In this document: positions 35,481 to 44,143 of the stretch, in pieces
Layout: each line of letters starts with the position of its first letter
Position numbering within the stretch: the stretch's first letter is position 1
NCBI RefSeq assembly: GCF_014656195.1
Contig: NZ_BNBY01000010.1
Location: 124,001 to 188,000 of the forward strand
Source: Kitasatospora xanthocidica
Lineage (GTDB): Bacteria; Actinomycetota; Actinomycetes; Streptomycetales; Streptomycetaceae
Length of the DNA stretch: 64,000 nt
Direction of reading: 5' to 3'
The notes under the pieces: generated by a model
What the model was told of the DNA's origin: nothing
The model's input: the letters and a program-made list of their open reading frames with translations, nothing else
Databases searched by the model: none
Program-made: the position numbers and the translations under genes

Positions 35481-36974
35481 ATGACCACCGCGTTGAGAAG
35501 GCTGCTGGTTTCCACCCTGCTGATACCGCTGCTCGCGTTCAGCGGCCTGGCGTCCCCGGCGTTCGCCGCCGACGACCAGGGCGCATCGGCGTCCGGGGCG
35601 GCCCACGGCCGCGGCCCCGCCGACGACCCGAACGCCGACATCAAGGACCGCCTGGCGGCGATCCCCGGGGTGACCATCACCGAGGAGAAGCCGACCACCA
35701 CCGGCCACCGCTACTTCATCGCCACCTACACCCAGCCGATCGACCACGCCCGCCCCTGGCTGGGCACCTTCCAGCAGCGCTTCAGCCTGCTGCACCGCGG
35801 CTACGACCGCCCGACCGTCTTCTACACCAACGGCTACACCCTGGGCACCAACCCGTCCCGCACCGAGCCCACCCGGCTGGTGGACGGCAACCAGGTCTCC
35901 ATCGAGTACCGGTTCTTCACCCCCTCCCGCCCCGAGCCGGCGGACTGGTCCAAGGCCGGCATCCGTCAGGGAGCCGCCGACTCGCACCGGCTGGTGACCG
36001 CGCTCAAGCGGATCTACCAGCAGGAGTGGCTGTCCACCGGCGCCAGCAAGGGCGGCATGTCCTCCACCTTCTACCGCCGCTTCTACCCGGACGACGTGGC
36101 CGGCACGATCGCCTACGTGGCGCCGAACAACACCGACGTCAGCGACTACGCGGCCTACACCGAGTTCTTCCGCACCGTCGGCACCCCCGAGTGCCGGGCC
36201 CGGCTGCAGGCCGCCCAGCGCGAGCTGCTGGTGCGCCGGGACCGCCTGGAGGCCCGCTACGTCGCCGACAACAAGGCGGCCGGCTCCACGTTCAACACCC
36301 TCGGCACTCCGGACCGCGCGTACGAGGCGGGCACGCTGGACGTGGTCTGGGCGTTCTGGCAGTACAGCCTGGAGGCGGACTGCGCCAAGGTGCCGGTGGC
36401 CGCCACCGCGACCGACGACGAGCTGTACGCCTGGTTCGACGCGCAGTCGGGCATCACCGGCAACAGCGACCAGTCGCTGGCGAAGTACACCGCCTACTAC
36501 TACCAGGCGGCCACCGAGCTGGGCGCGCCGTTCTTCGACGTCTCGTACCTGAAGGACCTGCTGCACTACGACTACAAGGACCTCTACTCGGCCCGCGCCT
36601 ACGTGCCGAAGGAGATCCCGGTCAGCTTCAACCGGTACGCGATGCCCGACATCGACCGCTGGGTGAAGCGCGAGGGCGAGCGGATCATGTACGTCTACGG
36701 CGGCAACGACCCGTGGGGCGCCAAGCCGTTCCACCTCGGCCGCGGCAGTGAGGACAGCTACGTCTACACCGTGCCCGGCGGCAACCACGGCTCCAACATC
36801 TCCAAGCTGCCCGCCGAGCAGTCGGCGGAGGCCACCGCCAAGGTCCTGGAGTGGGCCGGCCTGGGCGACCAGGACGCCGCCCGCTCGCTGGCCAAGTCGC
36901 CGCAGCTGATCCCTGCCTTCGGCCCGCTGGACGTCGAGGGCCAGCGGCTGGAGCAGGAGCGCCGCCCGCTGTGA
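35481..36974 (+). CDS. Secreted S37/PS-10-family tripeptidyl aminopeptidase
   Basis: A 497-residue exported alpha/beta-hydrolase peptidase of the Streptomyces PS-10 family (MEROPS S37). The signal peptide runs to about residue 29 (LASPAFA-A). The nucleophile is Ser189 in STGASKGGMS. Asp410 in YGGNDPWG and His436 in PGGNHGSN complete the triad. It should release N-terminal tripeptides from extracellular peptides. The start is the ATG at 35481, one codon after a TTG, with GGAGAG upstream. Length agrees with the family. It lies downstream of the trypsin-like gene but 250 bases away with a hairpin between, so it is probably separate. A strong terminator follows at 37072. Confidence 0.92.
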   Translation: MTTALRRLLVSTLLIPLLAFSGLASPAFAADDQGASASGAAHGRGPADDPNADIKDRLAAIPGVTITEEKPTTTGHRYFIATYTQPIDHARPWLGTFQQRFSLLHRGYDRPTVFYTNGYTLGTNPSRTEPTRLVDGNQVSIEYRFFTPSRPEPADWSKAGIRQGAADSHRLVTALKRIYQQEWLSTGASKGGMSSTFYRRFYPDDVAGTIAYVAPNNTDVSDYAAYTEFFRTVGTPECRARLQAAQRELLVRRDRLEARYVADNKAAGSTFNTLGTPDRAYEAGTLDVVWAFWQYSLEADCAKVPVAATATDDELYAWFDAQSGITGNSDQSLAKYTAYYYQAATELGAPFFDVSYLKDLLHYDYKDLYSARAYVPKEIPVSFNRYAMPDIDRWVKREGERIMYVYGGNDPWGAKPFHLGRGSEDSYVYTVPGGNHGSNISKLPAEQSAEATAKVLEWAGLGDQDAARSLAKSPQLIPAFGPLDVEGQRLEQERRPL

Positions 36975-37071
36975 CGCCCGAACCGCTGGGATGCCCGAGC
37001 CGCCGGGATGCCCGAACCGCTGTGACGGCTGAACCGCGGTAGCACCCTGACCCGCCAGGGTCACCATGGAC

Positions 37072-37104
37072 AGGAGGCCGCCCCGCTGCCCGGGGCGGCC
37101 TCCT
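37072..37104 (+). terminator. Intrinsic terminator after the S37 peptidase
   Basis: Perfect 14-bp inverted repeat (37072-37085 and 37091-37104) followed by TTCG. Just before it, 36975-37040 holds about three imperfect copies of a GATGCCCGAACCGC unit. Confidence 0.8.
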
Positions 37105-37172
37105 TTCGTCGTCCACGCCCTCCTCCCGTCGTCCACGGGCACCTTCTTCCGCCCCCCGCCGGGCCCCTCCCC

Positions 37173-37193
37173 GAAGCACTGAATCAGTGCTTC
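37173..37193. promoter_or_regulatory. Perfect palindrome before the TetR-aidB operon, probable operator
   Basis: GAAGCACTGA-A-TCAGTGCTTC: two 10-bp arms (37173-37182 and 37184-37193) around one base, ending ten bases before the TetR ATG. Size, symmetry and position are typical of an autoregulatory TetR site. Confidence 0.75.
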
Positions 37194-37202
37194 AATGCTT
37201 CC

Positions 37203-37934
37203 ATGGCCTACCGACGCACGCCCGCCGTACAAGCCCGCCTGGACGCCCAGCGCGAGGCCGTACTGCAGTCGGCGGTCCTGCTGCTCGCCGAACGCGGGTA
37301 CGCCGGCTGCACGATGGCGGCCGTGGCGGACCGCGCCGGGATCGCCACCGGCAGCCTCTACCAGCACTTCGCCAACAAGGCCGAGCTGTCGGTGCAGTTG
37401 TTCCGCCGGGTGGTCACCCGCGAGATCGACGCGGTCAACGCGGCCGTCGCGCTGCGGGACACCCCGCAGGAGCGGATCGCCGCCGTGGTCGAGACCTTCG
37501 CCGCCCGTGCCCTGCGGGCGCCGCGGCTGGCGTACGCGCTGCTGGTCGAGCCGGCCGACGCGGTGGTGGACGGCGAGCGGCTGGTGTTCCGGCGGGCGTT
37601 CCGGGACGTGATCGCCACCGAGATCACCGCCGCGGTCGCGAGCGGCGAACTGCCCGAGCAGGATGCCGTGCTGACCGCCGCGGCCGTGGTCGGCGCGGTC
37701 GGCGAGGCGCTGGCCGGCCCGCTCGCGGCCATGCCCGAAAGAACGGCCGCACCCGGGAGAACGGCCGTGCCCGAAAGAACGGCCGCACCCGGGAGAACGG
37801 CCATGCCCGGAAGCAAGGCCGTGCCCGGGGGCAAGGCCGCGCCCGAAAGCAACGGGGCCGCCGCCGAGGTGGTCCCCGCCCTGGTCTCCTTCACCCTGCG
37901 TGCCCTGGGAGGACGCGATGACAGCGACGCATGA
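37203..37934 (+). CDS. TetR-family regulator with a tandem-repeat insertion
   Basis: A 243-residue TetR protein controlling, most likely, the overlapping aidB operon. The helix-turn-helix is in MAAVADRAGIATGSLYQHFA. The effector domain is normal to about residue 176 (GEALAGPLAAM). It is then interrupted by some 40 residues of repeats: MPERTAAPGRTA and VPERTAAPGRTA, followed by diverged shorter units, before the last helix VVPALVSFTLRALGG resumes. The DNA unit is 36 bases, so copy-number change keeps the frame. Just before the ATG the sequence GAAGCACTGAATCAGTGCTTC is a perfect palindrome around one base, a likely self-operator covering 37173-37193. The stop overlaps the aidB start by 17 bases. 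Confidence 0.9.
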   Translation: MAYRRTPAVQARLDAQREAVLQSAVLLLAERGYAGCTMAAVADRAGIATGSLYQHFANKAELSVQLFRRVVTREIDAVNAAVALRDTPQERIAAVVETFAARALRAPRLAYALLVEPADAVVDGERLVFRRAFRDVIATEITAAVASGELPEQDAVLTAAAVVGAVGEALAGPLAAMPERTAAPGRTAVPERTAAPGRTAMPGSKAVPGGKAAPESNGAAAEVVPALVSFTLRALGGRDDSDA

Positions 37935-39552
37935 GGTCACCAACCAGGTGCCCCTGCCGTACGGACACGACACCGCCGCCGATCCCGCCCTGCTCGCCGC
38001 CCTGGAGCGGGCCGGCGCCGGCTGGGCCGAGCCCGAGCTGCGCGAGCTGGGCCGGCTGGCCGGCTCCGAGCAGGCCGCCGAGTGGGGCCGGCTGGCCAAC
38101 GAGCACCCGCCGGTGCTGCGCACCCACGACCGCTTCGGCCACCGGATCGACGAGGTCGAGTTCCACCCGTCCTGGCACGAGCTGATGCGCACCGCCGTCT
38201 CGTACGGCCTGCACGCCGCGCCCTGGCGGGACGGGCGTCCGGGGGCCCACACCGCCCGCGCCGCCAAGTTCTTCGTCTGGAGCCAGGTCGAGGCCGGGCA
38301 CACCTGCCCGATCTCGATGACCTACGCCGCCGTACCGGCGCTGCGCGCGAACCCCTCCCTGGCCGGGGAGTTGGAGCCGCTGCTGGCGGCGAGGGAGTAC
38401 GACTTCGGGCTGCGCGAGCCGCGCACCAAGCGCGGGCTGATCGCCGGCATGTCGATGACCGAGAAGCAGGGCGGCTCGGACGTCCGCACCAACACCACGG
38501 TCGCCGCCCCGCAGCCGGACGGCACCTACCGGATCACCGGCCACAAGTGGTTCACCTCGGCGCCGATGTCCGACCTGTTCCTGACGCTCGCCCAGGCGCC
38601 GGGCGGGCTGAGCTGCTTCGCGCTGCCGCGCGTCCTGCCGGACGGCAGCCGCAACCGGCTGCACCTGATGCGGCTCAAGGACAAGCTCGGCAACAAGTCC
38701 AACGCCTCCGCCGAGCTGGAGTACGACGGCGCGGTCGGCTGGCTGGTGGGCGAGGAGGGCCGCGGGGTGCCGACCATCATCGAGATGGTCAACATGACCC
38801 GGCTGGACTGCACCACCGGCGGCGCCGCCGGCATGCGCTACGGCGCCACCCGGGCCGTCCAGCACGCCCTGCACCGGCGGGCGTTCGGCAAGGCGCTGGT
38901 CGACCAGCCGCTGATGCGCAACGTGCTCGCCGACCTGGTGGTGGAGTCCGAGGCGGCCACGACCGTCGCGATGCGGCTCGCGCAGTCCACCGACCTCGCC
39001 CTGGCGGGGGACGAAACCGAGGCGCTGGTACGGCGGTTGGGCCTGGCGGTGGCCAAGTACTGGGTGTGCAAGCGCGGTCCGGCGCACGCCGCCGAGGCGC
39101 TGGAGTGCCTCGGCGGCAACGGCTACGTGGAGGAGTCGGGGATGCCCCGGCTCTACCGGGAGGCGCCGCTGGTCTCGATCTGGGAGGGCTCCGGCAACGT
39201 CGCCGCCCTGGACGCGCTGCGTGCCATGGCCAAGCGGCCGGAGACCGTGGAGGCGTTCCTCGGCGAACTCGACGCCGCCGTCGGCGCGGACCGCCGACTG
39301 GACGCGGCCGTGGCCGCGCTGCGCAAGGAACTCACCGACCTGACCGACCTGGAGTTCCGCACCCGCCGGCTGGTCGAGTCGATGGCGCTGGCCTTCCAGG
39401 GCTCGCTGCTGGTCCGGTACGGCGACCCGGCGGTGGCCGACGCGTTCTGCGCGAGCCGGCTGGGCGGCGACCACGGCGCGGCCTTCGGCACCCTGCCGGC
39501 CGGGGTCGACGCCGGGGCGATCATCGACCGGGCCCGTCCGGTGCCGGCGTGA
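37918..39552 (+). CDS. aidB: AidB-like acyl-CoA dehydrogenase family protein
   Basis: A 544-residue flavoprotein of the AidB branch. In E. coli AidB is an FAD protein of the adaptive response to alkylating agents that binds DNA; isovaleryl-CoA dehydrogenase activity is weak. The diagnostic stretches are clear: GMSMTEKQGGSDVRTNTT, GHKWFTSAPMSDLFL, RLKDKLGNKSNASAELEYD, and CLGGNGYVEESGMPRLYRE followed by SIWEGSGN. The ATG at 37918 is chosen for GGGAGGAC just upstream. It overlaps the TetR gene by 17 bases and the amidohydrolase by four. Pairing with a TetR regulator rather than Ada suggests control by a small ligand instead of methyl-phosphotriester damage; that is inference. Confidence 0.93.
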   Translation: MTATHEVTNQVPLPYGHDTAADPALLAALERAGAGWAEPELRELGRLAGSEQAAEWGRLANEHPPVLRTHDRFGHRIDEVEFHPSWHELMRTAVSYGLHAAPWRDGRPGAHTARAAKFFVWSQVEAGHTCPISMTYAAVPALRANPSLAGELEPLLAAREYDFGLREPRTKRGLIAGMSMTEKQGGSDVRTNTTVAAPQPDGTYRITGHKWFTSAPMSDLFLTLAQAPGGLSCFALPRVLPDGSRNRLHLMRLKDKLGNKSNASAELEYDGAVGWLVGEEGRGVPTIIEMVNMTRLDCTTGGAAGMRYGATRAVQHALHRRAFGKALVDQPLMRNVLADLVVESEAATTVAMRLAQSTDLALAGDETEALVRRLGLAVAKYWVCKRGPAHAAEALECLGGNGYVEESGMPRLYREAPLVSIWEGSGNVAALDALRAMAKRPETVEAFLGELDAAVGADRRLDAAVAALRKELTDLTDLEFRTRRLVESMALAFQGSLLVRYGDPAVADAFCASRLGGDHGAAFGTLPAGVDAGAIIDRARPVPA

Positions 39553-40424
39553 GCGAATCCCAGGAGGTCCGCGCGTTCTGGCAGGCCCTGGGCCTGCCCG
39601 GCCTGGTCGACGTGCACACCCACTTCATGCCGAAGAACGTCCTCGACAAGGTGTGGGCGTACTTCGACGCGGCCGGTCCGCTCATCGACCGGCCCTGGCC
39701 GATCACCTATCGCGAGGCCGAGGCCGAACGCGTCGCGCGGCTGCGGGAGTTCGGCGTCCGGGCGTTCACGTCGATGCTCTACCCGCACAAGCCGGGCATG
39801 GCCGCCTGGCTGAACGCCTGGGCCGTCGACTTCGCCGCCCGCACCCCGGACTGCCTGCACACCGCGACCTTCTTCCCCGAACCCGAGGCGGCCGGCTACG
39901 TCGCCCGGGCGATCGAGGACGGCGCCCGGGTGTTCAAGGCGCACCTGCAGGTCGGCGGCTACGACCCGACGGACCCGCTGCTGGACGAGGTCTGGGGGCT
40001 GCTCGCCGAGACCGGCACCCCGGTGGTCAGTCACTGCGGATCCGGGCCGGTGGCGGGCAAGTTCACCGGCCCCGGCCCGATCGGCGAGGTGCTGGACCGG
40101 CACCCGGGGCTGGTCCTGGTGGTCGCCCACCTCGGGATGTCCGAGTACCGCGACTTCCTCGACCTCGCCGAGCGCCACCCGTCCGTCCGGCTGGACACCA
40201 CCATGGCGTTCACCGACTTCGTCGAGGCCGACGACCCGTTCCCGCGCGAGGAACTGCCGCGGCTGCGCGGCCTGCGGGACCGGATCCTGCTCGGCAGCGA
40301 CTTCCCCAACATCCCGTACCGGTACGTCCACCAGCTGGAGGCGCTGGCCGGGCTGGGGCTGGGGGAGGAGTGGCTGCGGGCGGTCTGCCACGACAACGGC
40401 GCCGCCCTGTTCGAGCTCAGCTGA
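39549..40424 (+). CDS. Metal-dependent amidohydrolase (amidohydrolase_2 type)
   Basis: A 291-residue TIM-barrel hydrolase. The metal motif is DVHTHFMP (His23, His25). Further ligands are likely the His in PVVSHCGSG and the one in VVAHLGMSEYRD, with the catalytic Asp in LLGSDFPNIPYRY. It should hydrolyse or decarboxylate a small cyclic or amide substrate. The GTG at 39549 overlaps the aidB stop (GTGA), so it is translated with AidB under the TetR gene. The combination of an acyl-CoA dehydrogenase-like flavoprotein and an amidohydrolase could equally mean a small catabolic pathway rather than DNA repair. The stop codon lies in the first copy of a 21-bp tandem repeat. Confidence 0.9.
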   Translation: MSESQEVRAFWQALGLPGLVDVHTHFMPKNVLDKVWAYFDAAGPLIDRPWPITYREAEAERVARLREFGVRAFTSMLYPHKPGMAAWLNAWAVDFAARTPDCLHTATFFPEPEAAGYVARAIEDGARVFKAHLQVGGYDPTDPLLDEVWGLLAETGTPVVSHCGSGPVAGKFTGPGPIGEVLDRHPGLVLVVAHLGMSEYRDFLDLAERHPSVRLDTTMAFTDFVEADDPFPREELPRLRGLRDRILLGSDFPNIPYRYVHQLEALAGLGLGEEWLRAVCHDNGAALFELS

Positions 40425-40497
40425 CCGCGCCGCGCGCTCAGTTGACCGCGCCGCGTGCTCAGTTGACCGCGCCGCACGCCCAGCTGACCGCGCGCTC
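40415..40497. repeat. 21-bp tandem repeat, about four copies, between convergent genes
   Basis: GCTCAG(C/T)TGACCGCGCCGCG starts at 40415, 40436, 40457 and 40478. The first copy carries the amidohydrolase stop; the last runs into the stop of the convergent phosphatase-like gene. Confidence 0.85.
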
Positions 40498-41398
40498 AAC
40501 CGACCGTCCCCAGGACCTCCAGGGCCCGTGCATGCAGCCCGGGTGCGGCGGTGAGGAAGCTGTCGGAGCCGGCCGTCCAGGCCGCCCCGGCGGCGTCCGT
40601 CACCGCCGCGCCCGCCTCGCTCGCGATCAGCGCTCCGGGCAGCAGGTTGCCCGCGTCCCGGCCGTACTCCCAGAACAGCGCCAGATGCCCGGAGCCGACC
40701 TGGGCCACCTGCAGCGCGGTCGGGCCGAGGTTGCGCACCGCCAGCACCGCGCCCGCCATCGCGGACAGCGACTCGCCCGCCCGGCGCAGCGCCACCGGGT
40801 CCTCGGCCACCCGCGGCGGCTGGCTGGTGGCGGCGACGGTGATCGCCGGCTCGCGCTCCAGCGGGGCGATCGGCCGCCCGTCCAGTTCGGCCCCGCCGCC
40901 CAGCACCGCCCGGTAGGTCCGCCCGCCGTCCAGCTCGGGGGCGTGCACCACGGCCAGCACCGCGACGCCGTCCCGGACCAGTGCGGCGGTGACCGCCCAG
41001 TGCGGCTGGCCGAGCAGGTACTGCACCGCGCCGTCGGTGGCGTCGCAGAGCCACCACTCGCCCTCGGCGGGCAGCGAGCCGTCCAGCTCCTCCTCCGCCC
41101 AGCCGGCCCACGGGCGCAGCGCGGTCAGCCGCTCCCGCAGCTCGGCGGCGGCCGGCCCGTCCAGCGCGGCGAAGGCGGCCCCGGCCTCCTCGACCGTCCG
41201 CGCCGTGACGGGCTCGGTGGACCGGCGGGCCGCCAGCTTGGCGCCGACCTCGCGCACCACGGCCTCCACCTCCCGCGCCAGCGCCCACAGCCCGGCCGGC
41301 TCGTTCAGGCTTGCCAGCTCGTGCAGGCCCGCCAGTTCGTCCAGCCCGGCCAGCTTGTCCAGCTCGTTCAGCTCGTTCAGCTCGTTCAGCTTGTTCAT
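40496..41398 (-). CDS. Inositol-monophosphatase-like protein with Asn-Glu-Leu repeat N-terminus
   Basis: A 300-residue member of the IMPase/FBPase fold, expected to remove phosphate from inositol phosphate, PAP or a similar compound with Mg2+. Metal motifs are recognisable but altered: the Gly-Glu-Glu site is WAEEELDG, the DPLDGT site reads CDATDGAVQ, and the C-terminal WD-x-A site reads YGRDAGNLLPGALIASEAG. The N-terminus is a run of NEL units (NKLNELNELNELDKL) encoded by 9-base repeats, followed by more leucine-rich units, a feature absent from the family. The ATG at 41398 follows GGGAGGGG; a GTG at 41401 is possible. It is divergent from a double Lrp regulator 116 bases away, its likely controller. 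Confidence 0.85.
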   Translation of the reverse strand: MNKLNELNELNELDKLAGLDELAGLHELASLNEPAGLWALAREVEAVVREVGAKLAARRSTEPVTARTVEEAGAAFAALDGPAAAELRERLTALRPWAGWAEEELDGSLPAEGEWWLCDATDGAVQYLLGQPHWAVTAALVRDGVAVLAVVHAPELDGGRTYRAVLGGGAELDGRPIAPLEREPAITVAATSQPPRVAEDPVALRRAGESLSAMAGAVLAVRNLGPTALQVAQVGSGHLALFWEYGRDAGNLLPGALIASEAGAAVTDAAGAAWTAGSDSFLTAAPGLHARALEVLGTVG

Positions 41399-41514
41399 CA
41401 CGGTGACCCCTCCCGGTTCCCGGGCCGGCCGCTCCGGCCGCCCAGGACAAGGAGTACCCTCGGAGCGACCGAACAGGACGCTGGATCCCCCGTAGACGAC
41501 GGAGATCGGACACC

Positions 41515-42507
41515 ATGGACCTCTCCACTGCTGATCCGGACAGCGTGCTGGACGCCCTCGACCGCCGTCTGGTCTGCGCCCTCCAGGTGGACGGCCGGGC
41601 CGAGCCCGGCCGGATCGCCGAGGTGCTGGGCGTCTCCACCCGTACGGTGACCCGCCGGCTGGCCCGGATGCGGATGGCCGGCGTGCTGCGGGTGGTCCGG
41701 ATGCCCGACGTCGAGGACGCGGCGGTGGGCGCCCTGCTGCTGCGGGTCCGGGTGCTGAGCGGACGGGTGGACGCCGTCGCGCAGGCGCTGGCCGACCGCT
41801 CGGACGTTCCCTTCGTCGACGTGATGCTCGGCGGCCACGAGGTCGGCGCGGTCATGCTGACCGACGCCGGGGCCCGCGACCGGCTGCTGTACGGGCAGCT
41901 GCCCGCGACCGGCGCCGTCACCGAGACCACCACCCACGCCGTGCTGCACGCCTTCGCCGACGCCGGGCAGTGGCGGGGCGGCCACCTGACCGAGGAGGAG
42001 GCCGCCGCGCTCGCCCGGCCCGCCGTCCCGCGCCCGGCGTCACCCCCGCCGCTGGACGCCCTCGACCGCGCTCTGCTGGACCGGCTGGGCGAGGACGCCC
42101 GGCAGTCCCACGCCGCCCTGGCGGCGGTCGTCGGGGCACCTGAGTCGACCGTGCGCCGCCGGCTGCACCGGCTGGACGAGCTGGGGCTGCTGCGCACCCA
42201 CGCCACCGTGGACCCGCGGCTGCTCGGCATGGCGGTGGACGCCAACCTCTGGCTGGACGTGCCGCCCGGCCGGCTCGCCGAGGTCGGCACCGCGCTGGCC
42301 CGCCACCCGCAGGTGCACGGCGTGTTCGCCACCAGCGGCCCGACCGGTCTGCTGGCCACGCTGTTCTGCGCGGACCACGGCGAGCTGTACCGCTTCCTCA
42401 CCGACACGCTCGGCCCGCTCGGCGCCGCCCGGGTCGAGACCACGATCACCGCCCGCGCGGTGAAGCGAGCGGGGGTCCTGCTCAGGCAACCGCCCCGGCG
42501 GCCGTAG
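41515..42507 (+). CDS. Lrp/AsnC-family regulator with two tandem modules
   Basis: A 330-residue regulator containing two Lrp units. Each has a helix-turn-helix (first LDALDRRLVCALQVDGRAEP, second LDALDRALLDRLGEDARQSH) followed by a RAM-like alpha/beta sensor region (about 75-150 and 235-320). Single-unit Lrp proteins are about 150 residues, so this is an internal duplication, a form seen in actinobacteria. The linker near residues 165-180 is Pro/Ala-rich. The ATG at 41515 has GGAG upstream. It is divergent from the IMPase-like gene and probably regulates that promoter. The ligand, normally an amino acid, cannot be told. Confidence 0.9.
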   Translation: MDLSTADPDSVLDALDRRLVCALQVDGRAEPGRIAEVLGVSTRTVTRRLARMRMAGVLRVVRMPDVEDAAVGALLLRVRVLSGRVDAVAQALADRSDVPFVDVMLGGHEVGAVMLTDAGARDRLLYGQLPATGAVTETTTHAVLHAFADAGQWRGGHLTEEEAAALARPAVPRPASPPPLDALDRALLDRLGEDARQSHAALAAVVGAPESTVRRRLHRLDELGLLRTHATVDPRLLGMAVDANLWLDVPPGRLAEVGTALARHPQVHGVFATSGPTGLLATLFCADHGELYRFLTDTLGPLGAARVETTITARAVKRAGVLLRQPPRRP

Positions 42508-42700
42508 CGACCGTACCGGCCCCGGCGACCGTGCTGCCCCGGCAACCGCCCCGGCCTCGGCAACCATCGAGGCCCCGGCGGCCGGAGCGGCCGTTACCTG
42601 CGGGGTAATCGACGTCCGCCGCCGGGCCGGGCAGGCTGGGGGCAACCCGGTGAGGCCGACACGGCCCCGGGATCCCACCCGCGACAGGAGGCGATCCGCC

Positions 42701-43195
42701 ATGTCCGCCCACGCGAACACCCTCACCCCCGCCAGGCCGGCCTCCGCCTTCTCGCCGTGGACGGTGCGCGGCATCCTCACCCTGGACGCCCTGGTCACCG
42801 GCGGAAACGGGCTGGCCTACCTGGCCTTCTCCGGACCGCTCGGCGAGTTGCTCGGCCTCGGCCGCGCCACCCTGCTCGACCTCGGGGCCTTCCTCACCGT
42901 CTACGCGGTCGCCGTCGGCGTGCTGGCGGCCCGTCGGCAGCCGCCGGTGCTCGGCGTACGGGCGGTGATCGACCTCAACCTGGTCTGGGTGGTGCTCAGC
43001 CTGGTGGCGATGGAGGTCTGGCTGGAGCCGACCACCGCCGGCTTCGTCTGGATCCCGCTGCAGGCCGCGACGGTCGCCCTGTTCGCCGTCCTGCAGTTCA
43101 CCGCCCTGCGCCGGAGCAGCCGGAGCAGCCGGAACGGCGGGAACGGCGGGAACGACGGGAACAGCCGGACCAGCCGTTCCGCCCGCTACAGCTGA
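42701..43195 (+). CDS. Four-helix integral membrane protein, unknown function
   Basis: A 164-residue protein with about four hydrophobic segments between residues 25 and 135 (TLDALVTGGNGLAYLAF, LGAFLTVYAVAVGVLAA, NLVWVVLSLVAMEVWL, TTAGFVWIPLQAATVALFAV). It ends in a Ser/Arg/Gly/Asn-rich tail of low complexity (NGGNGGNDGNSR). The pattern resembles small SPW-like or DoxX-like membrane proteins of actinobacteria, but no family is certain. The ATG at 42701 follows CAGGAGG. Upstream, 42508-42700 holds only GC-rich repeats of CGGCAACC type. The 3' end overlaps the convergent XRE regulator gene by ten bases, which suggests antisense interference at the ends. Confidence 0.75.
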   Translation: MSAHANTLTPARPASAFSPWTVRGILTLDALVTGGNGLAYLAFSGPLGELLGLGRATLLDLGAFLTVYAVAVGVLAARRQPPVLGVRAVIDLNLVWVVLSLVAMEVWLEPTTAGFVWIPLQAATVALFAVLQFTALRRSSRSSRNGGNGGNDGNSRTSRSARYS

Positions 43196-44016
43196 CGCTC
43201 CGGCCCCACCGCGGACTGCAGGAACCGCACCGTCTCCGCGTCGGCCGGGAGGAAGGTCTCCATGGCCAGCTCGGAGACGGTCACGTCCAGCGGGGTGTTG
43301 AAGGTCGCGATGGTGGAGAGGAACGAGAGCACCCGCCCGTCGTGGCGGATCCGCATCGGCAGCGCGAACGGGAAGCCGTCCCCGGCCACGTCCTGCGCCG
43401 GGTCGTCGGCCGGCTCGGGGTAGCCGCGGACCTCCTCGTACAGCCGCCGCAGCGGTTCGGCGCGGACCAGCTCCAGTTGGCGCTCCATCCGCTCCAGCAG
43501 GTGGTGGCGCCACTGCCGCAGGTTGACGATGCGCGGCGCCAGCCCGTCCGGGTGCAGGGTGATCCGGATCGCGTTGAGCGGCGGCTCCAGCAGGTGCGGG
43601 GCGACCCCGTCCAGGAGCAGCCCGAGCGAGCGGTTGGCCGCCAGCACCCGGAAGCTCCCGTCGACGACGACCGCCGGGTACGGGTCGTGGGCGGCCAGCA
43701 GCCGCTCCACGCCGCCGCGCACCGCGTCCATCGAGGGGTCGTCCAGCGGTGTCTCGGGGTAGTGCGGGGCGTAGCCGGCCGCGAGCAGCAGGGTGTTGCG
43801 CTCGCGCACCGGGACGTCCAACTGCTCGGCCAGCCGCAGCAGCAGCTCCCGGCTCGGACGGGAGCGGCCGTTCTCCACGAAGCTGAGGTGCCGGGCCGAG
43901 GAGTCCGCCCGCAGCGCCAGTCGCAGCTGGCTGAGCTGTCGTCGTTCGCGCCAGCCGCGCAGCAGCGGGCCGACGCCGGTTCCCGTCGGGCTGCCCATGC
44001 CCGCCATGATCGTCAT
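43186..44016 (-). CDS. XRE-family regulator with MmyB-like ligand-binding domain
   Basis: A 276-residue regulator. Residues about 18-80 form an XRE helix-turn-helix (LRGWRERRQLSQLRLALRAD and SFVENGRSRPSRELLLRLAE). Residues about 105-270 match the MmyB-like sensor domain, a PAS-like fold thought to bind fatty acids or other hydrophobic ligands (DPYPAVVVDGSFRVLAANRS, FPFALPMRIRHDGRVLSFLS). The ATG at 44016 is taken; in-frame ATGs at 44007 and 43998 are alternatives, and none has a strong ribosome site. Neighbours are the convergent four-helix membrane protein and, upstream, the DUF2269 gene. Such regulators commonly control an adjacent oxidoreductase; none is adjacent here. Confidence 0.9.
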   Translation of the reverse strand: MTIMAGMGSPTGTGVGPLLRGWRERRQLSQLRLALRADSSARHLSFVENGRSRPSRELLLRLAEQLDVPVRERNTLLLAAGYAPHYPETPLDDPSMDAVRGGVERLLAAHDPYPAVVVDGSFRVLAANRSLGLLLDGVAPHLLEPPLNAIRITLHPDGLAPRIVNLRQWRHHLLERMERQLELVRAEPLRRLYEEVRGYPEPADDPAQDVAGDGFPFALPMRIRHDGRVLSFLSTIATFNTPLDVTVSELAMETFLPADAETVRFLQSAVGPERQL

Positions 44017-44143
44017 GGCCCAGGACGGTACTCGAACGAGCCCGGTCGGCGGGAGGGGGCGAGGGGGACCGGACGGACCTGATCAGAGCCCGGGTGGGTC
44101 AGGGTGGTTCAGGGGGCCGCGGGGATCTGCGGGGATCCGGGGA

